A stretch of 64,000 nucleotides of DNA from CAVXWV01 sp963695415 (GCA_963695415.1 CAVOGL010000006.1:1-64000); one strand, 5' to 3'; counted from the stretch's first letter, positions 26,947 to 37,277 are shown. Made by a program: numbers and translations. Notes: generated by a model not told the origin, from the letters alone.

Positions 26947-27495
26947 ATGCCTGAAATCGAAATCAGACAAGTAGTAGAAAACGATATCCCCAGCCTGGTG
27001 AAGATCGAACATTTCTTCACCAGTGAATACGTCTGGCAGGTGGCAACACAGGATCTTGAAAAAAATGAGTTTGGCGTCCTCTTCCGAGAGATACGTTACC
27101 CGCGCCCGGTGCAGGTGGACTACCAACATTCAACCCTTAACATGGAATCGGATTGGGAATCACGCAACGGATTCCTGGTGGCGACGATGGATGAGACACC
27201 CATTGGATACACTTGCATTTCATTGTCGATCTCCCCAATTATTGCCAGGATCACAGACCTGGTCGTCGAACGCAGGCTGCGCAGGAAAGGGATCGGCACT
27301 GCCCTCTTGCTTGCGGCGATGGAATGGAGCCAGATCCAGGAAAGACACGTCATCAGCCTTGAAATGCAAACCCGCAACCACCCGGCGATCCGCTTAGCCG
27401 GCAAGATGGGATTCAATTTCGCCGGTTACCTGGATAATTACTTCCGTAACGATGACATTGGCTTATTTTTCAACAAATTCATATCAGCAGCATAA
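26947..27495 (+). CDS. GNAT family N-acetyltransferase
   Basis: Acetyl-CoA-binding motif A is visible: VVERRLRRKGIGTALL (RXXGXG). The C-terminal AIRLAGKMGFNFAGYLDNYF is the usual end of small-molecule or protein acetyltransferases of the RimI style. Length 182. The acceptor is unknown. The N-terminal 100 residues include a long insert, DLEKNEFGVLFREIRYPRPV, not usual for RimI. Confidence 0.87.
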   Translation: MPEIEIRQVVENDIPSLVKIEHFFTSEYVWQVATQDLEKNEFGVLFREIRYPRPVQVDYQHSTLNMESDWESRNGFLVATMDETPIGYTCISLSISPIIARITDLVVERRLRRKGIGTALLLAAMEWSQIQERHVISLEMQTRNHPAIRLAGKMGFNFAGYLDNYFRNDDIGLFFNKFISAA

Positions 27496-27531
27496 GGTTT
27501 TATTGACCCTTTATTTATTTAACAGCGAAGC

Positions 27532-29449
27532 ATGGAAAACCTTTTACAAATAGGTCTCAGAACCATCAATGAACTTCTCACAGCGGGAATCGCCATTACG
27601 GCGTTTTCGATGCTGTTATACGTGCTGTCCTTCAACCTGAATGACCGGGTAACGCGTTCTTTTGCGATTGTGCTTATATCCGTCACAGTCGTGTTCGTTT
27701 CCGAGTCTCTTGCCAGCGTAGCCGATTCAGAGCAGCTGCTCGTTTTCTTGCTGAACCTGCAATGGGTGGGCATTATCTTCCTGCCGGCAGCCTACCTGCA
27801 TTTATCGGATGCACTGCTCGAAACTACGGGCAGACCCTCGCGCGGACGGCGGCGGATGGTTGTGCGCCTTGCTTACCTTTTATCATTCCTGTTTGTCATC
27901 GCATTGGTGTTTGGCTGGTTGGTAGGTCCCCCCATCCTCGAAGGTACCCCGATCCCTCACCTGGACAGACAGCCTCTCGCCTGGTTTTTCAGCATCCTTT
28001 ATGTCATTGGCATGATATTTTCCGGAATCAATTTCTGGCGCTCCTACCAGCGGACAGTGACGCAGACCAGCCGGAGAAGGATGCTCTATTTGATGGTTGG
28101 CGCTCTTGCCCCAGCCATCGGCTCGTATCCGTTCCTGCTGTTTGGCTCAGGATTAGTCGAAAACTTCCCCTTATTTTTCTGGCTCCTGGTCGTGGTCGGC
28201 AACACTGCCATGAGCGCGCTGCTGGTAGTCATGGCATATTCGGTGGCTTTCTTCGGTGTTTCCTGGCCAGACCGGGTGATCAAGCGTAGATTGGCAAAAT
28301 GGCTCATGCGCGGCCCGATCACCGCCTCGACAGCCCTGGCATTAACCACCATCGTGCGACGCATCGGGGTTAGTTTAGGAGCAGATTATTCAGCCCTGGT
28401 GGCATTTGTCATGGTGGCAACCATCCTGATCATGGAACATCTCATCACATTGACAGCCCCCGCATGGGAGAGGATCCTCTTCCGCGGCAGCGAGCGCACC
28501 GATATCCGCCTGCTGCAAACCCTGGAAGAACGCACACTCACAGCTGCCGATTTCCAGCAGTTCCTTGAAGCCCTGCTGGCAGCCATCTGTGACCGGCTGC
28601 AGGTGCAAAAAGCCTTTGCCGCCTCCTTCACAACGGAGGGGCTGGATATCCTGGTGTCGATTGGCGGTGAACATGATATCGACCTGGAAACAGTGCCTGT
28701 TGAACAGATGCGCGGAGGAGATCTTGAAAACCTGGATGGTGAGGTGTTCACCTGGGGCGAATACTGGCTGCTGCCACTTTTCGAAGACGAACAGGAGCCT
28801 GTCTCAACCACCCTGCTTGGTTTGATCGGCATACGGCGTAAACCGGATCAAGAACTGGTTGAAGAACAATTCGAGGCGCTGGCTCTGCTCACCGAACGGG
28901 CAACACTGGCTTTTGTCGACCGTTACCGGGAGCTGGAGGCATTCCATTCACTTGAAGCACTCAGCCCGCAGATCGACATCATCCAACAGCTGCGCGCTGC
29001 TTCGCGATACGACAGCGCTGAAATTCTTTCATCAACCGATTCATTGGTCACAGGATTGGAAGATGGACGCCTGACCCGCTGGGTGAAGGATGCCCTCTCC
29101 CACTATTGGGGTGGTCCCAAATTGACTGAGAATCCCATGATGAACTTCACCATCGTCCAACAGGAAGCTGAGAAAAACGAGGACAACAACACCAACGCCC
29201 TGCGCTCTATTTTGCGCCAGGCAATCGAACAAACACGACCGGAAGGAGAGCGAAAATATACGGCAGATTGGATACTTTTCAATATTCTCGAGATGAAATT
29301 TTTGGAAGGGCGCAAGGTGCGTGATATTGCGTCCAGGCTGGCGATGTCCGAGGCCGACCTTTATAGAAAACGAGCGCGTTGCCATAGAGACAGTCGCCAA
29401 AGCAATTTATGAAATGGAAGAACAGGCTAAAACCAGCCCACATAATTAA
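27532..29449 (+). CDS. Membrane sensor with 7TM-type input, GAF-like region and C-terminal HTH; frameshift near end
   Basis: About eight membrane segments in the first 310 residues resemble the N-terminal 7TM sensor module of some histidine kinases. A soluble region (330-480) looks GAF-like. No kinase HATPase domain follows. Instead the end has GRKVRDIASRLAMSEADLYR, a helix-turn-helix-like segment. One extra C at 29371 (AAA-C-GAG) truncates the written frame at 29412. Correcting it continues KERVAIETVAKAIYEMEE to a stop at 29449, about 639 residues. It may be a membrane-bound one-component regulator, or may hand its signal to a partner. Confidence 0.72.
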
Positions 29450-29488
29450 TAAAAGAAAACGATCAATAAATTAAACGAGGCGGGTTTA

Positions 29489-30575
29489 ATGGTAACTAAA
29501 AAAGAAGAACAAAACCAACTGCTGCCACCGTCCCATGTTGACGAGGGATGGTGGGAGTCTGTACTGTCTGATGAGATGGAAGATCCAACAGCAGCCCAGG
29601 CAGATACGCATGCTGCGGCAATCGAGTACCTGGCACCCGCCAGCGATTCACGCCACAGGCATGAATTCGGCAGCACTCCAAATGGAACACACACACCATG
29701 GAAGGAGTCTGTTGAGGACGATTATGAAGATGATGAATATGAACCGGACGAGATTGCGGGGGATTGGTCTCACCCGGTGGACCATGTAGATTGGGACAAA
29801 GCCTGCCATCTTTACGAGCAAGACCTGGCTACATTATTGAATGTGAATGGATATAACCGGGGGGGGCTGCTTGTAGGCGGGGATGGTCTGCAGGGATTTG
29901 TGCCTATCTCTCACCTGATCGACATCCCATGCGCGGATGATGAAGACAGACGATTGGCTGGAAGATTATGTTGACCGTTCGCTGTTTGTGAAAGTGATTG
30001 AGTGTGATCCGGAGCGGAGCAGAATCGTCTTCTCTGAGCGTGCAGCCTTGTCCGAACCTGGAAGCAGGGTCCACCTGATGAACCGGCTGAAAACAGGAGA
30101 CTGCGTGCGCGGGGAGATCACCAACATCACCGATTTTGGCGCATTCGTGGACCTGGGAGGCGTCGAAGGTTTGATCCATGTCTCCGAAATGTCCTGGGGA
30201 CGCGTGCATCATCCAAGCGACATCATCCAGCTAAACCAGAAAGTGGATGTGTATGTCATCCAGATCGACAGGCAAAAAGCCAGGGTGGCACTCAGCATGA
30301 AAAGACTGCACCCGAATCCATGGGAATCGGCGGCTGAGCGCTATTACCCGGGTCTCGAAACGGAGGCTGTCATCACCAGTGTCGTGCCCTTCGGGGCTTT
30401 CGCCCGCCTTGAAGATGGGTTGGACGGGTTGATCCATATCTCCGAGATAAAATTGGACAAAAACTCACCCAAAAGGATCCCGCTCCAGGAAGGACAGCAA
30501 GTATCGGTGCGTGTGCTGCATGTCGACTGCGAACGGCAGCGCCTTGGTCTGAGCATGAAACTGCACAATATGTGA
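29489..30575 (+). CDS. S1 RNA-binding domain protein, one frameshift
   Basis: An acidic N-terminal region (about 85 residues, DDYEDDEYEPDEIAGDW) is followed by three S1 motifs. The first is degenerate (NGYNRGGLLVGGDGLQGFVP). The second is GEITNITDFGAFVDLGGVEG and the third AVITSVVPFGAFARLEDGLD. It resembles short bacterial S1/RpsA-like proteins that bind mRNA at the ribosome. An extra base at about 29951-29957 (CGA-T-TGG) splits it; removal restores DRRWLEDYVDRSLFVKV. Total about 362 residues. The stop TGA overlaps the start of comEA. Confidence 0.88.
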
Positions 30576-31187
30576 TGAAAACGGGATGGGTGGTCGTTTT
30601 GACGCTGGTCGGCAGCCTGCTGGCGGCTGGGCTTTTGTTATTGGTCAGCCGCCCCCCGCAGGGAAAACCCATCTCGTTACAACCCCCATTACCCACCCCG
30701 ACAACCGCGCCTATATTAGTACACATCACCGGCGCGGTGCAATCCCCCGGCGTCTATGAGCTGCCCAGCGGAAGCCGGGTGCAAGGATGCAGTTTCAGCG
30801 GCGGGTGGATTAAAGCGCGGCGCTGATACATCCAACATCAACCTTGCCGCATTCCTGGCAGATGGGCAGTACCTGGCGGTGCCATTTATCATAATGGACC
30901 TGATAATCCCCTCACCAGCGGTGGGCGCCCCAGCGGTCAATGACCCGCAGCAGGGCAGCAGCCGGTCTGTGGGGATCGACATCGGTGCACCTATCAACAT
31001 CAATACCGCGACCCAGGAGGAGTTGGAAACACTGCCGGGGATCGGTCCTGTGATTGCGCAGCGCATCATTGAATACCGTCAGACCAATGGGAATTTCCAA
31101 ACCATCGAAGATATCCAGAAAGTGCCGGGGATTGGCGCAAAAACCTTCGAAAAAATGCAGGCGATGATCACAACAGGCAGCCCGTAA
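30575..31187 (+). CDS. comEA: ComEA-type helix-hairpin-helix DNA-binding protein, one frameshift
   Basis: Membrane-anchored DNA receptor for transformation. One N-terminal membrane segment (VVVLTLVGSLLAAGLLLLV), an SLBB domain (ILVHITGAVQSPGVYELPSG) and a C-terminal helix-hairpin-helix pair (ININTATQEELETLPGIG, then VPGIGAKTFEKMQ). An extra G at 30783-30786 (CAA-G-GAT) breaks the SLBB domain; correction gives SRVQDAVSAAGGLKRGAD. About 204 residues. ATG 30575 overlaps the S1 stop by one base. No comEC follows in this window. Confidence 0.9.
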
Positions 31188-31338
31188 ATGACTCAGCAGC
31201 GTCTAATGAATTTATCAATATTCATTATTTCAGTTTTTTCAATAATTCAATTAAATCGGTGTTTCAGTGCTTCAATTCCCGCAACCAAATTTCTATACCT
31301 GCGTAAGTAAGGTAGAACAACCAAAACAGGAGGTAAGG

Positions 31339-31581
31339 ATGTCTTCAGAATATAAAAAACTATATCGTTCGACCAAAGACCGGATGCTGGGCGGGGTGGC
31401 AGGTGGTGTTGCGGAATATTTCAACGTAGATCCTACGCTGATCCGGCTTGCGTTTGTTGCCATGGTGCTGTGGGGCGGTAGTGGATTGCTGCTCTACATT
31501 ATCATGTGGATCGTCGTTCCTGATGCGCCGGTGGAGATACCAGCTCCCCCACCCCAGGATACTGATTCTCCGGGTGAGTAA
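31339..31581 (+). CDS. PspC domain membrane protein
   Basis: An 80-residue PspC protein: YRSTKDRMLGGVAGGVAEYF, then one membrane segment (LWGGSGLLLYIIMWIVVP) and a Pro-rich tail. PspC proteins take part in envelope stress responses or act as small membrane regulators. AGGAGGT precedes ATG 31339. It ends at a palindrome shared with the convergent aminotransferase. Confidence 0.9.
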   Translation: MSSEYKKLYRSTKDRMLGGVAGGVAEYFNVDPTLIRLAFVAMVLWGGSGLLLYIIMWIVVPDAPVEIPAPPPQDTDSPGE

Positions 31582-31587
31582 ATGAAT

Positions 31588-31620
31588 AAGTGCGAGGCAC
31601 CTTAAAGGTGCCTTGCACTT
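31588..31620. terminator. Palindrome at convergent gene ends, overlapping the aminotransferase stop
   Basis: AAGTGCGAGGCACCTT / AAGGTGCCTTGCACTT, 16-base arms with one G-T mismatch around a single A. It is the same repeat family as 8103-8135. The last codons and stop of the minus-strand aminotransferase lie inside it. Confidence 0.75.
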
Positions 31621-32777
31621 TTAAAGAAGGTCTCCATTTTTTCCAGCGCCCGGTCGATGATGTCTGCTGATGTGGCGTAACAGAGGCGCAGGTAGCCTTC
31701 ACCCCCAGGTCCAAAATCGCTCCCGGCAAGTAGAGCCACGCCCTGCTCATCCAGCAAACGGGCGGCGATGTCCTTTGAACTCAAACCAATAGATTTGACA
31801 TTCGGGAATGCGTAGAACGCCCCTTCGGGCAGCTGGCAGCTCACCCCAGGGATAGTGTTCAAGCCAGCCACCATGCGGTCACGGCGCTGGCGGTAATCTT
31901 CGACAACGGCATCAACCTGTGATTGGTCACCCAGAATGGCTTCGACCCCGGCAACCTGCGTAAAAGTGGCTGTGCAGCCAACCGAATGGGTGAGCAGCAG
32001 CTCGACCCGCTGCGCCAACGCTTCAGGCATGACGGCGTATCCCAGGCGCCATCCCGTCATGGCATAGGTCTTTGAAAACCCGTCGACCAGGATTGTGCGC
32101 TGGGGCATGTGTGGGAATGAAATGATGCTGGGAACAGAGCCTGAATAGGACATGCGGCTGTAGATTTCGTCGGAAAGCACCCAAAAATCATTTTCGATGG
32201 CCGCTGCCGCAATCGTCTCCAGGTCCGCCATGGGCATCACCCCGCCGGTGGGGTTCGCCGGACTGTTGAGGATGACCAGTTTCGTGCGCGGGCTCAAGCG
32301 CTCTGTAAAAACCGACAGGTCATACGAAAACTGGTTGGTCTCCATTAACGGTACCGGAACCGGGGTTCCCCCCGCTACACGAATCATCGCCTCGTACGTT
32401 GGGAAACCCGGATCCGGATAAATCACCTCATCACCCGGTTCAACCAGCGCGAGAGTGGAAAAAAACAACCCTGGCTTGGCGCCCGGACCGATGACGACTT
32501 GAGCAGGGTGCACCGATATACCGCGCCGCCTGCTGACGTCTTCGGCGATCGCCTGGCGCAGGGTGGGGATGCCGGCAGGCTGGGTGTAGCGCGTCTTTCC
32601 TTCGGCGATTGCCGCCATTGCGCTGCGGCTGATGTGTTCAAAGGTGGGGAAATCGGGCTGCCCGATCTCGAGGTGCAGCACCTGCCGTCCCTGGGCTTCC
32701 AACGCCTGGGCACGGGCTAAAACGGCGTAAGCTCCTTCGGGTTCTAAAGCACTTACCCTTCCAGCGAAATCGTTCAT
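31602..32777 (-). CDS. Class I/II pyridoxal phosphate aminotransferase (AspB-like)
   Basis: Fold-type I aminotransferase. PLP lysine in VDGFSKTYAMTGWRLGY; NSPANPTGGVMP and YPDPGFPTYEAM are the usual cofactor and substrate contacts. Length 391 residues from ATG 32777, which has AGAGGT just upstream; a TTG at 32801 would add eight residues. Likely acts on aspartate or an aromatic/branched amino acid. Its six C-terminal residues (KSARHL) are encoded by a mobile-type palindrome, so the original end has been replaced. Confidence 0.92.
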   Translation of the reverse strand: MNDFAGRVSALEPEGAYAVLARAQALEAQGRQVLHLEIGQPDFPTFEHISRSAMAAIAEGKTRYTQPAGIPTLRQAIAEDVSRRRGISVHPAQVVIGPGAKPGLFFSTLALVEPGDEVIYPDPGFPTYEAMIRVAGGTPVPVPLMETNQFSYDLSVFTERLSPRTKLVILNSPANPTGGVMPMADLETIAAAAIENDFWVLSDEIYSRMSYSGSVPSIISFPHMPQRTILVDGFSKTYAMTGWRLGYAVMPEALAQRVELLLTHSVGCTATFTQVAGVEAILGDQSQVDAVVEDYRQRRDRMVAGLNTIPGVSCQLPEGAFYAFPNVKSIGLSSKDIAARLLDEQGVALLAGSDFGPGGEGYLRLCYATSADIIDRALEKMETFFKSARHL

Positions 32778-32801
32778 GAGACCTCTTTCATCAATTGACA
32801 A

Positions 32802-32834
32802 AAACCCTGAAGGTTTTGAAAACCTTCAGGGTTT
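32802..32834. terminator. Perfect 16-bp-arm palindrome between aminotransferase and dcd
   Basis: AAACCCTGAAGGTTTT and AAAACCTTCAGGGTTT around a single G. It stands after the dcd stop in no-gene sequence of both strands; it could end or attenuate transcription entering from either side. Confidence 0.7.
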
Positions 32835-32841
32835 GGATAGC

Positions 32842-33396
32842 TCACAACTTCGGCAGGACGATCGACTGCTGCTTCTGGTATTTGCCTTTTTTATCGGCGT
32901 AAGATACCTCGCACTGCTCGTCCGCCTCGAAAAATAACACCTGGGCGATGCCTTCGTTGGCATATATCCTGGCAGGTAGCGGGGTGGTGTTTGAAATTTC
33001 CAGGGTCACAAATCCTTCCCACTCCGGTTCGAATGGTGTGACGTTGACGATGATGCCGCAACGGGCGTAGGTGGACTTGCCCACACAAATCGTCAGGACG
33101 CCGCGCGGGATGCGGAAATACTCGACGGTACGGGCGAGGGCAAACGAATTCGGTGGGATGAGACACATGTCACCTTTGTAGTCCACCATCGACTTGGTAT
33201 CAAAGTGTTTCGGATCAACGATTGCCGAGTAAACATTGGTAAAAATTTTGAACTCATCGGCGACGCGGATGTCGTAACCATAAGATGAAACGCCATAAGA
33301 AATAACGCCTTCACGCACCTGTGCGTCGGCAAAAGGTTCAATCATGGCTTCTTCTTTCGCCATCTTGCGGATCCAATGATCTGGTTTCAATCCCAT
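32842..33396 (-). CDS. dcd: dCTP deaminase
   Basis: Deaminates dCTP to dUTP for thymidylate synthesis. Family motifs: SSYGYDIRVADEF, CVGKSTYARCGIIVNVTPFE and the catalytic Glu within EWEGFVTLEISN. Length 184 residues from ATG 33396, where AGGAGGTATAC gives a very good ribosome site; upstream in-frame starts would add unlike residues. Whether it is also a dUTPase (bifunctional type) cannot be decided. Confidence 0.94.
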   Translation of the reverse strand: MGLKPDHWIRKMAKEEAMIEPFADAQVREGVISYGVSSYGYDIRVADEFKIFTNVYSAIVDPKHFDTKSMVDYKGDMCLIPPNSFALARTVEYFRIPRGVLTICVGKSTYARCGIIVNVTPFEPEWEGFVTLEISNTTPLPARIYANEGIAQVLFFEADEQCEVSYADKKGKYQKQQSIVLPKL

Positions 33397-33460
33397 GTAT
33401 ACCTCCTGAAGGTTAATATCGATGCTTAAATTGTAGAAACGATCCTGCAAATTTTATGAG

Positions 33461-35200
33461 CTACCACCCGCTTGCGTTGAATACGGAGCGCAGCAATTCT
33501 TCCCTTTCATCCGCCGTCATCAGTCGCGGGCGGGCAAAATCGACGAAGCGGATGCCAATCAACTCCGTGCTGATGTGCCTGCCATTATAAAAGACATGCC
33601 GGTCAAGAAAACCCTGAGCGGTGGGCAGTCCCATGTGGTACTGGTCGAAGAAGAGGTTGCCCAACCCATAGTGGATCAAGGCGCCCTGGTGAAATTCAAA
33701 TCCCTGCGGTTGGTGTGCCTGGCTGCCGCTGACAATGACCGCACCGGCGTCTGCCATCGCCCTTGAATTTTTCTCCTGGTTTGGCTGCGCTTTGTAAGTG
33801 TAATATTCAAAATGCTGGAAGGTGGCGATGACACTGTAACCTTCTGCTGTCAAACGGGCGATCTCCGACTGCAAATAATCCCAATCACATTTCACTGCGC
33901 CGGGGTTAGTTTTGCTGGCGGTGGCATAACCGCCCCCCTTAGCATTACAACCGATGAAGGCGATCTTGTTGCCATTGTGCTCAACAAGGTGCGCCTGTCG
34001 CCCATCATCCACATCCCTGCCGCCGCCGTAATATGCCCAGCCTCTTTCGTCATACAGGTCCAGGGTGTAGCGCATGGCGTCCGGTCCCCAATCGGCAAAG
34101 TGATCGCCGGTCAACTCGACGATGTCTGTGCCAATCTCTTCGAGCAGCTCGATGTATTCGGTACGGCTGCAGAAGCGCAGGGTCGTCTGCCAGGGATCGG
34201 GCTGGGGGCAGCCTTTGGCAAAGGGGACTTCATTGCTGACGTGGGCAATATCGGCTTGCCGCATGATCGGACCGACATCCCTGGCAGGATAAGTGATCCC
34301 GTTGCGGCGCATGGTCTCAGCCGTGGCGCGCACCAGCGCGGTCACACCTGTGAGGATAACTGTTGTCAGGCGCTGAGGGTCTCGATTTGTAAGCGGCACA
34401 CCGCCTGCCTGAGCTGCTGCGCGGACGGCGTCCACCATCCCGGGATCACCTTCCAGACCAAAACTTATTATTAAAGGATAACCGGCAGGGTCGAAGTCCT
34501 TCCATAACGGGTTCTGCCCATCCACCTCAAGCACTTTCCATTCGGGACTCAGTTGGTCGAAGGGGATGAGCGCCAAAGTTTGCCCGGTATTCTGCGCTGA
34601 ATCCCATGCAGTACCCAAAATGCCCTCTGCAGGGGTGCTTACGACCATCTCTCCAGATGGTGGTCCCCACACAGCGGAGAATATTTCCAGAGTCTGGGGG
34701 GCGAGGAGCAGCCTGCGTCCACCAGCGGGGTCGCCTTGCCAGAGGCTGGTTATTGTTTCGAAGCTGATGCCATCCTGGATTGTGGGAAATGGGGCAACCA
34801 GGGCATAAACCCAGGTGGCGAGAGGGATTTCGCCGCCTGCTTTCAGGCTGGCGAGCGCGTTTCCTTCCGATTCTGCCAGAGAAACACCTGCAGGAAGCGT
34901 GAGTGATTGGCGAACGGCTTCAGGGATGTATCCGGCGATCCACAATCCCGGCACGGGTGTTGGGCTGGAAGTTGGGGTGGCAGTAGCAGCGCTTGTTGCG
35001 GTCGGCGGGATTGGCTCGAAGGGGGTGGGAGTATCATCGAGCAGCGGCGTATTTTCTGCTGTGACTGCCTGCTGGTCACCGGGCAGCAGCGTGGGTGTTG
35101 GGAGAGGCGTGCAGGCATTCAGTGCAAGGAAGAGGCTGAGAAAAATAACTGACAGCACCCGTTCCAATCTTGACTGCCTGGTAATAAGGGTGCAGATCAT
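33461..35200 (-). CDS. CapA-family lipoprotein (PGA_cap metallophosphatase-like)
   Basis: Lipoprotein signal with lipobox ALNAC near residue 30, then a Pro/Thr-rich linker (SAATATPTSSPTPVPG). Residues about 90-290 form a substrate-binding-like domain. The C-terminal 280 residues are the CapA/PGA_cap domain: TGDHFADWGPDAM, FQHFEYYTY, GSQAHQPQGFE, HYGLGNLFFDQY, typical of calcineurin-like metal sites. The family is linked to poly-gamma-glutamate capsule export, but no capB/capC are nearby. The start overlaps the FTCD stop by four bases (ATGA). 579 residues. Confidence 0.87.
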   Translation of the reverse strand: MICTLITRQSRLERVLSVIFLSLFLALNACTPLPTPTLLPGDQQAVTAENTPLLDDTPTPFEPIPPTATSAATATPTSSPTPVPGLWIAGYIPEAVRQSLTLPAGVSLAESEGNALASLKAGGEIPLATWVYALVAPFPTIQDGISFETITSLWQGDPAGGRRLLLAPQTLEIFSAVWGPPSGEMVVSTPAEGILGTAWDSAQNTGQTLALIPFDQLSPEWKVLEVDGQNPLWKDFDPAGYPLIISFGLEGDPGMVDAVRAAAQAGGVPLTNRDPQRLTTVILTGVTALVRATAETMRRNGITYPARDVGPIMRQADIAHVSNEVPFAKGCPQPDPWQTTLRFCSRTEYIELLEEIGTDIVELTGDHFADWGPDAMRYTLDLYDERGWAYYGGGRDVDDGRQAHLVEHNGNKIAFIGCNAKGGGYATASKTNPGAVKCDWDYLQSEIARLTAEGYSVIATFQHFEYYTYKAQPNQEKNSRAMADAGAVIVSGSQAHQPQGFEFHQGALIHYGLGNLFFDQYHMGLPTAQGFLDRHVFYNGRHISTELIGIRFVDFARPRLMTADEREELLRSVFNASGW

Positions 35201-36781
35201 AAGCTGGTAATCCCTGTCCGGTCTTCAAAAATCGTGCGAATGTTTGCCTGATATTCACCCGCAGCCTGCTCATATCGTTCAAGCGTGCCCAACATAGCGG
35301 AGACTGAAACCTGACCTGTCGAGGCGGCATCCGCTTCCATACCAACCAGGTTGATGCGCACATTACAGGCTGCGCCGGTGATCGCGGCTCCAGCGAGCGC
35401 GGCTGCGGTGGCGACATCCGATATGGCGTTCTTGTTGCCATCACGGATCAGCAAAAGCGCCAACGAAAGCACTTCGACCGATAAACCAGCCACCTCTAAA
35501 GGCACCAATGCCGCGCCGATATTGGCAGCGGTGATGGCAGCCTTGCGGGCAGCCTGCTGTTCAGGGGTGCCTTTGGGCAGGCGGTAGGCGTCCAGGACTG
35601 CGCTGTAGGCATCCGCATCACGTTGTATGGCGCCGGTTAATTTAGAACGCAAACCTTCGGCTTGCGCCAGCGCCTGCTGCATGTGATCCTGCACGGTTTC
35701 ATAATTTTTCTTACCGATGGTCAGGCGTGCTGCCATGGCGACCAATGCAGCTGCGGCAGCACGCGCTGAAGGCAGCCGCAGACCCTCCCCCGGGTGTCGG
35801 TGTGCCTGCGGCAAGCTGATCGAGGAATGCATACGCATCCCGAGCCACAGGCTGACCGGCTGCTTCAGGTTGTGAAGCTGCATCCACTGCCTGTGCCAGG
35901 CGGAACTCGAGCACATGCTCCCGTTCGAAACCGTCCAGCTGAACATACCACCGGGCAGCATCGATGAGGGCATCCTGCGGGATTAAGCCCACCAATTCAC
36001 TGTGGTGAATACCGGCGCCATAACGCTCTGCCTCACGACGCACCGTCTCGACGACCATGTGAAGGGGTGTCGCACGGAAGTTGGTCAGGTTCATCGACAC
36101 CTGGGCTAACCCGTCCACGAGCATGCCAAGAGCCTTGACATAACGCAGCCCGCCGGAAGAAAAGCGCACCGCTCTGGCGATTTTCTGCGCGACGAAAACA
36201 TCGTGCGTGGTGAGGTAGATGTTGTAGGCAATCAACGGGTGCCGGGCGCCTATCACGGTAGCGCCTGCTGAACCCACCCGGTTGGGACCGAAATCAGGGG
36301 TTCGCGCCGGATCTACGCCCATTTCCACCTTCAAGGCTTCGTACTGCCCGCGGCGTATGTTTTCCAGGTTCTGGCGTTCCGGACGGGTGGCTGCCTGTTC
36401 ATATAAATACACCGGGATGGAAAGCTCATCGCCCACGCGCTGCCCCAGCCTGCGAGCGATGTGCACACAGTCCTGCATACTCACTCCGCTGATGGGCACG
36501 AAGGGAACCACGTCGGCTGCCCCGATGCGCGGGTGTTCGCCGGTGTGGGTATCCAGGTCGATGAGTCCGGCAGCAGTCTTGATCGAGTGGAAAGCAGCAG
36601 CCTCCACCGCATCCGGGGCTCCGGCAAAGGTGAGTACGGTGCGGTTGTGGTCGAGGTCAGAGTGGCGGTCGAGCAGGTATACGCCTTCGACGGAGATGAT
36701 CGACTGCATGATCGCAACGACGACTTCTTCTTGCCGTGCGGCTGAGTAATTGGCGATACATTCTACGATGGGTGTAGGCAT
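35197..36781 (-). CDS. Formiminotransferase-cyclodeaminase fusion, one frameshift
   Basis: The N-terminal part is glutamate formiminotransferase (PIVECIANYSAARQEEVVVA, ADVVPFVPISGV, IAYNIYL). The C-terminal part is cyclodeaminase, beginning DQLAAGTPTPGGGSAAAFSA. It moves the formimino group to tetrahydrofolate and releases ammonia. One extra base at about 35758-35766 shifts the frame right after FSA; correction gives SAAAAALVAMAARLTIGKKN. About 528 residues. ATG 36781 with AAGGA is chosen. Either histidine degradation or purine fermentation is possible; no other histidine-degradation gene is in the window. Confidence 0.9.
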
Positions 36782-36850
36782 TGTGTCCTTGTTCGAAAAC
36801 TTGGGCAATTATACTCCCGGATGTACCAGCTGATCTTCGGGCTGGAAAAA

Positions 36851-37168
36851 TTACCATGGTGCAATTCTCAACCCGGTACTCCAGATTAATTCTCGTTGAT
36901 CCTGTTGATCCAGACTCAGTGTTATCAAGGTCTGATTTAGGTAAAGATCCCCTGTGTCTTCCTTTTCTAAACCCAAATTATTCTGGTTTGTCAACATCTG
37001 ATGAAGATCAATAGATTTGATAATATTTTTCCAGCGTTCACCGTTTGGCAAATCCTGTGAACAGGTTTTGCAGATATTCAATTGTTGATCCTGTTCGAGG
37101 ATTAAGCCGATCACTGATTTCTCCCGGACGATGTAATCTGGAGGGTTCAGGCAGTTGCTTACGCGCAT
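36851..37168 (-). CDS. Small hypothetical protein, weak
   Basis: A 105-residue reading frame with AAGGGA before ATG 37168. It is Gln/Asn/Leu-rich, has two Cys in CKTCSQDLP, and matches no family I recognise. It shares the lower GC of the adjacent island. It fills most of the gap between the subtilase terminator (37223-37259) and the FTCD start; the rest of that gap shows nothing. Confidence 0.3.
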   Translation of the reverse strand: MRVSNCLNPPDYIVREKSVIGLILEQDQQLNICKTCSQDLPNGERWKNIIKSIDLHQMLTNQNNLGLEKEDTGDLYLNQTLITLSLDQQDQRELIWSTGLRIAPW

Positions 37169-37222
37169 TCCCTTGCTGCATCGTTCTAACAGGATTAACG
37201 AACATTTAGAGAAAATTACCTA

Positions 37223-37259
37223 AAAAACCAGGAAGGATGAATCACACTTCCTGGTTTTT
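37223..37259 (-). terminator. Terminator after the subtilase gene
   Basis: AAAAACCAGGAAG pairs with CTTCCTGGTTTTT around an 11-base loop. T runs on both strands, so it can work in both directions. It ends the sigma/CHAT/subtilase operon. Confidence 0.85.
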
Positions 37260-37277
37260 CATGGTTCGTAATTGATA

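Noticed and set aside
36851..37168. Antitoxin or other functional call for the 105-residue orphan
   Set aside because: No recognisable motif and no toxin next to it; listed only as a weak hypothetical.
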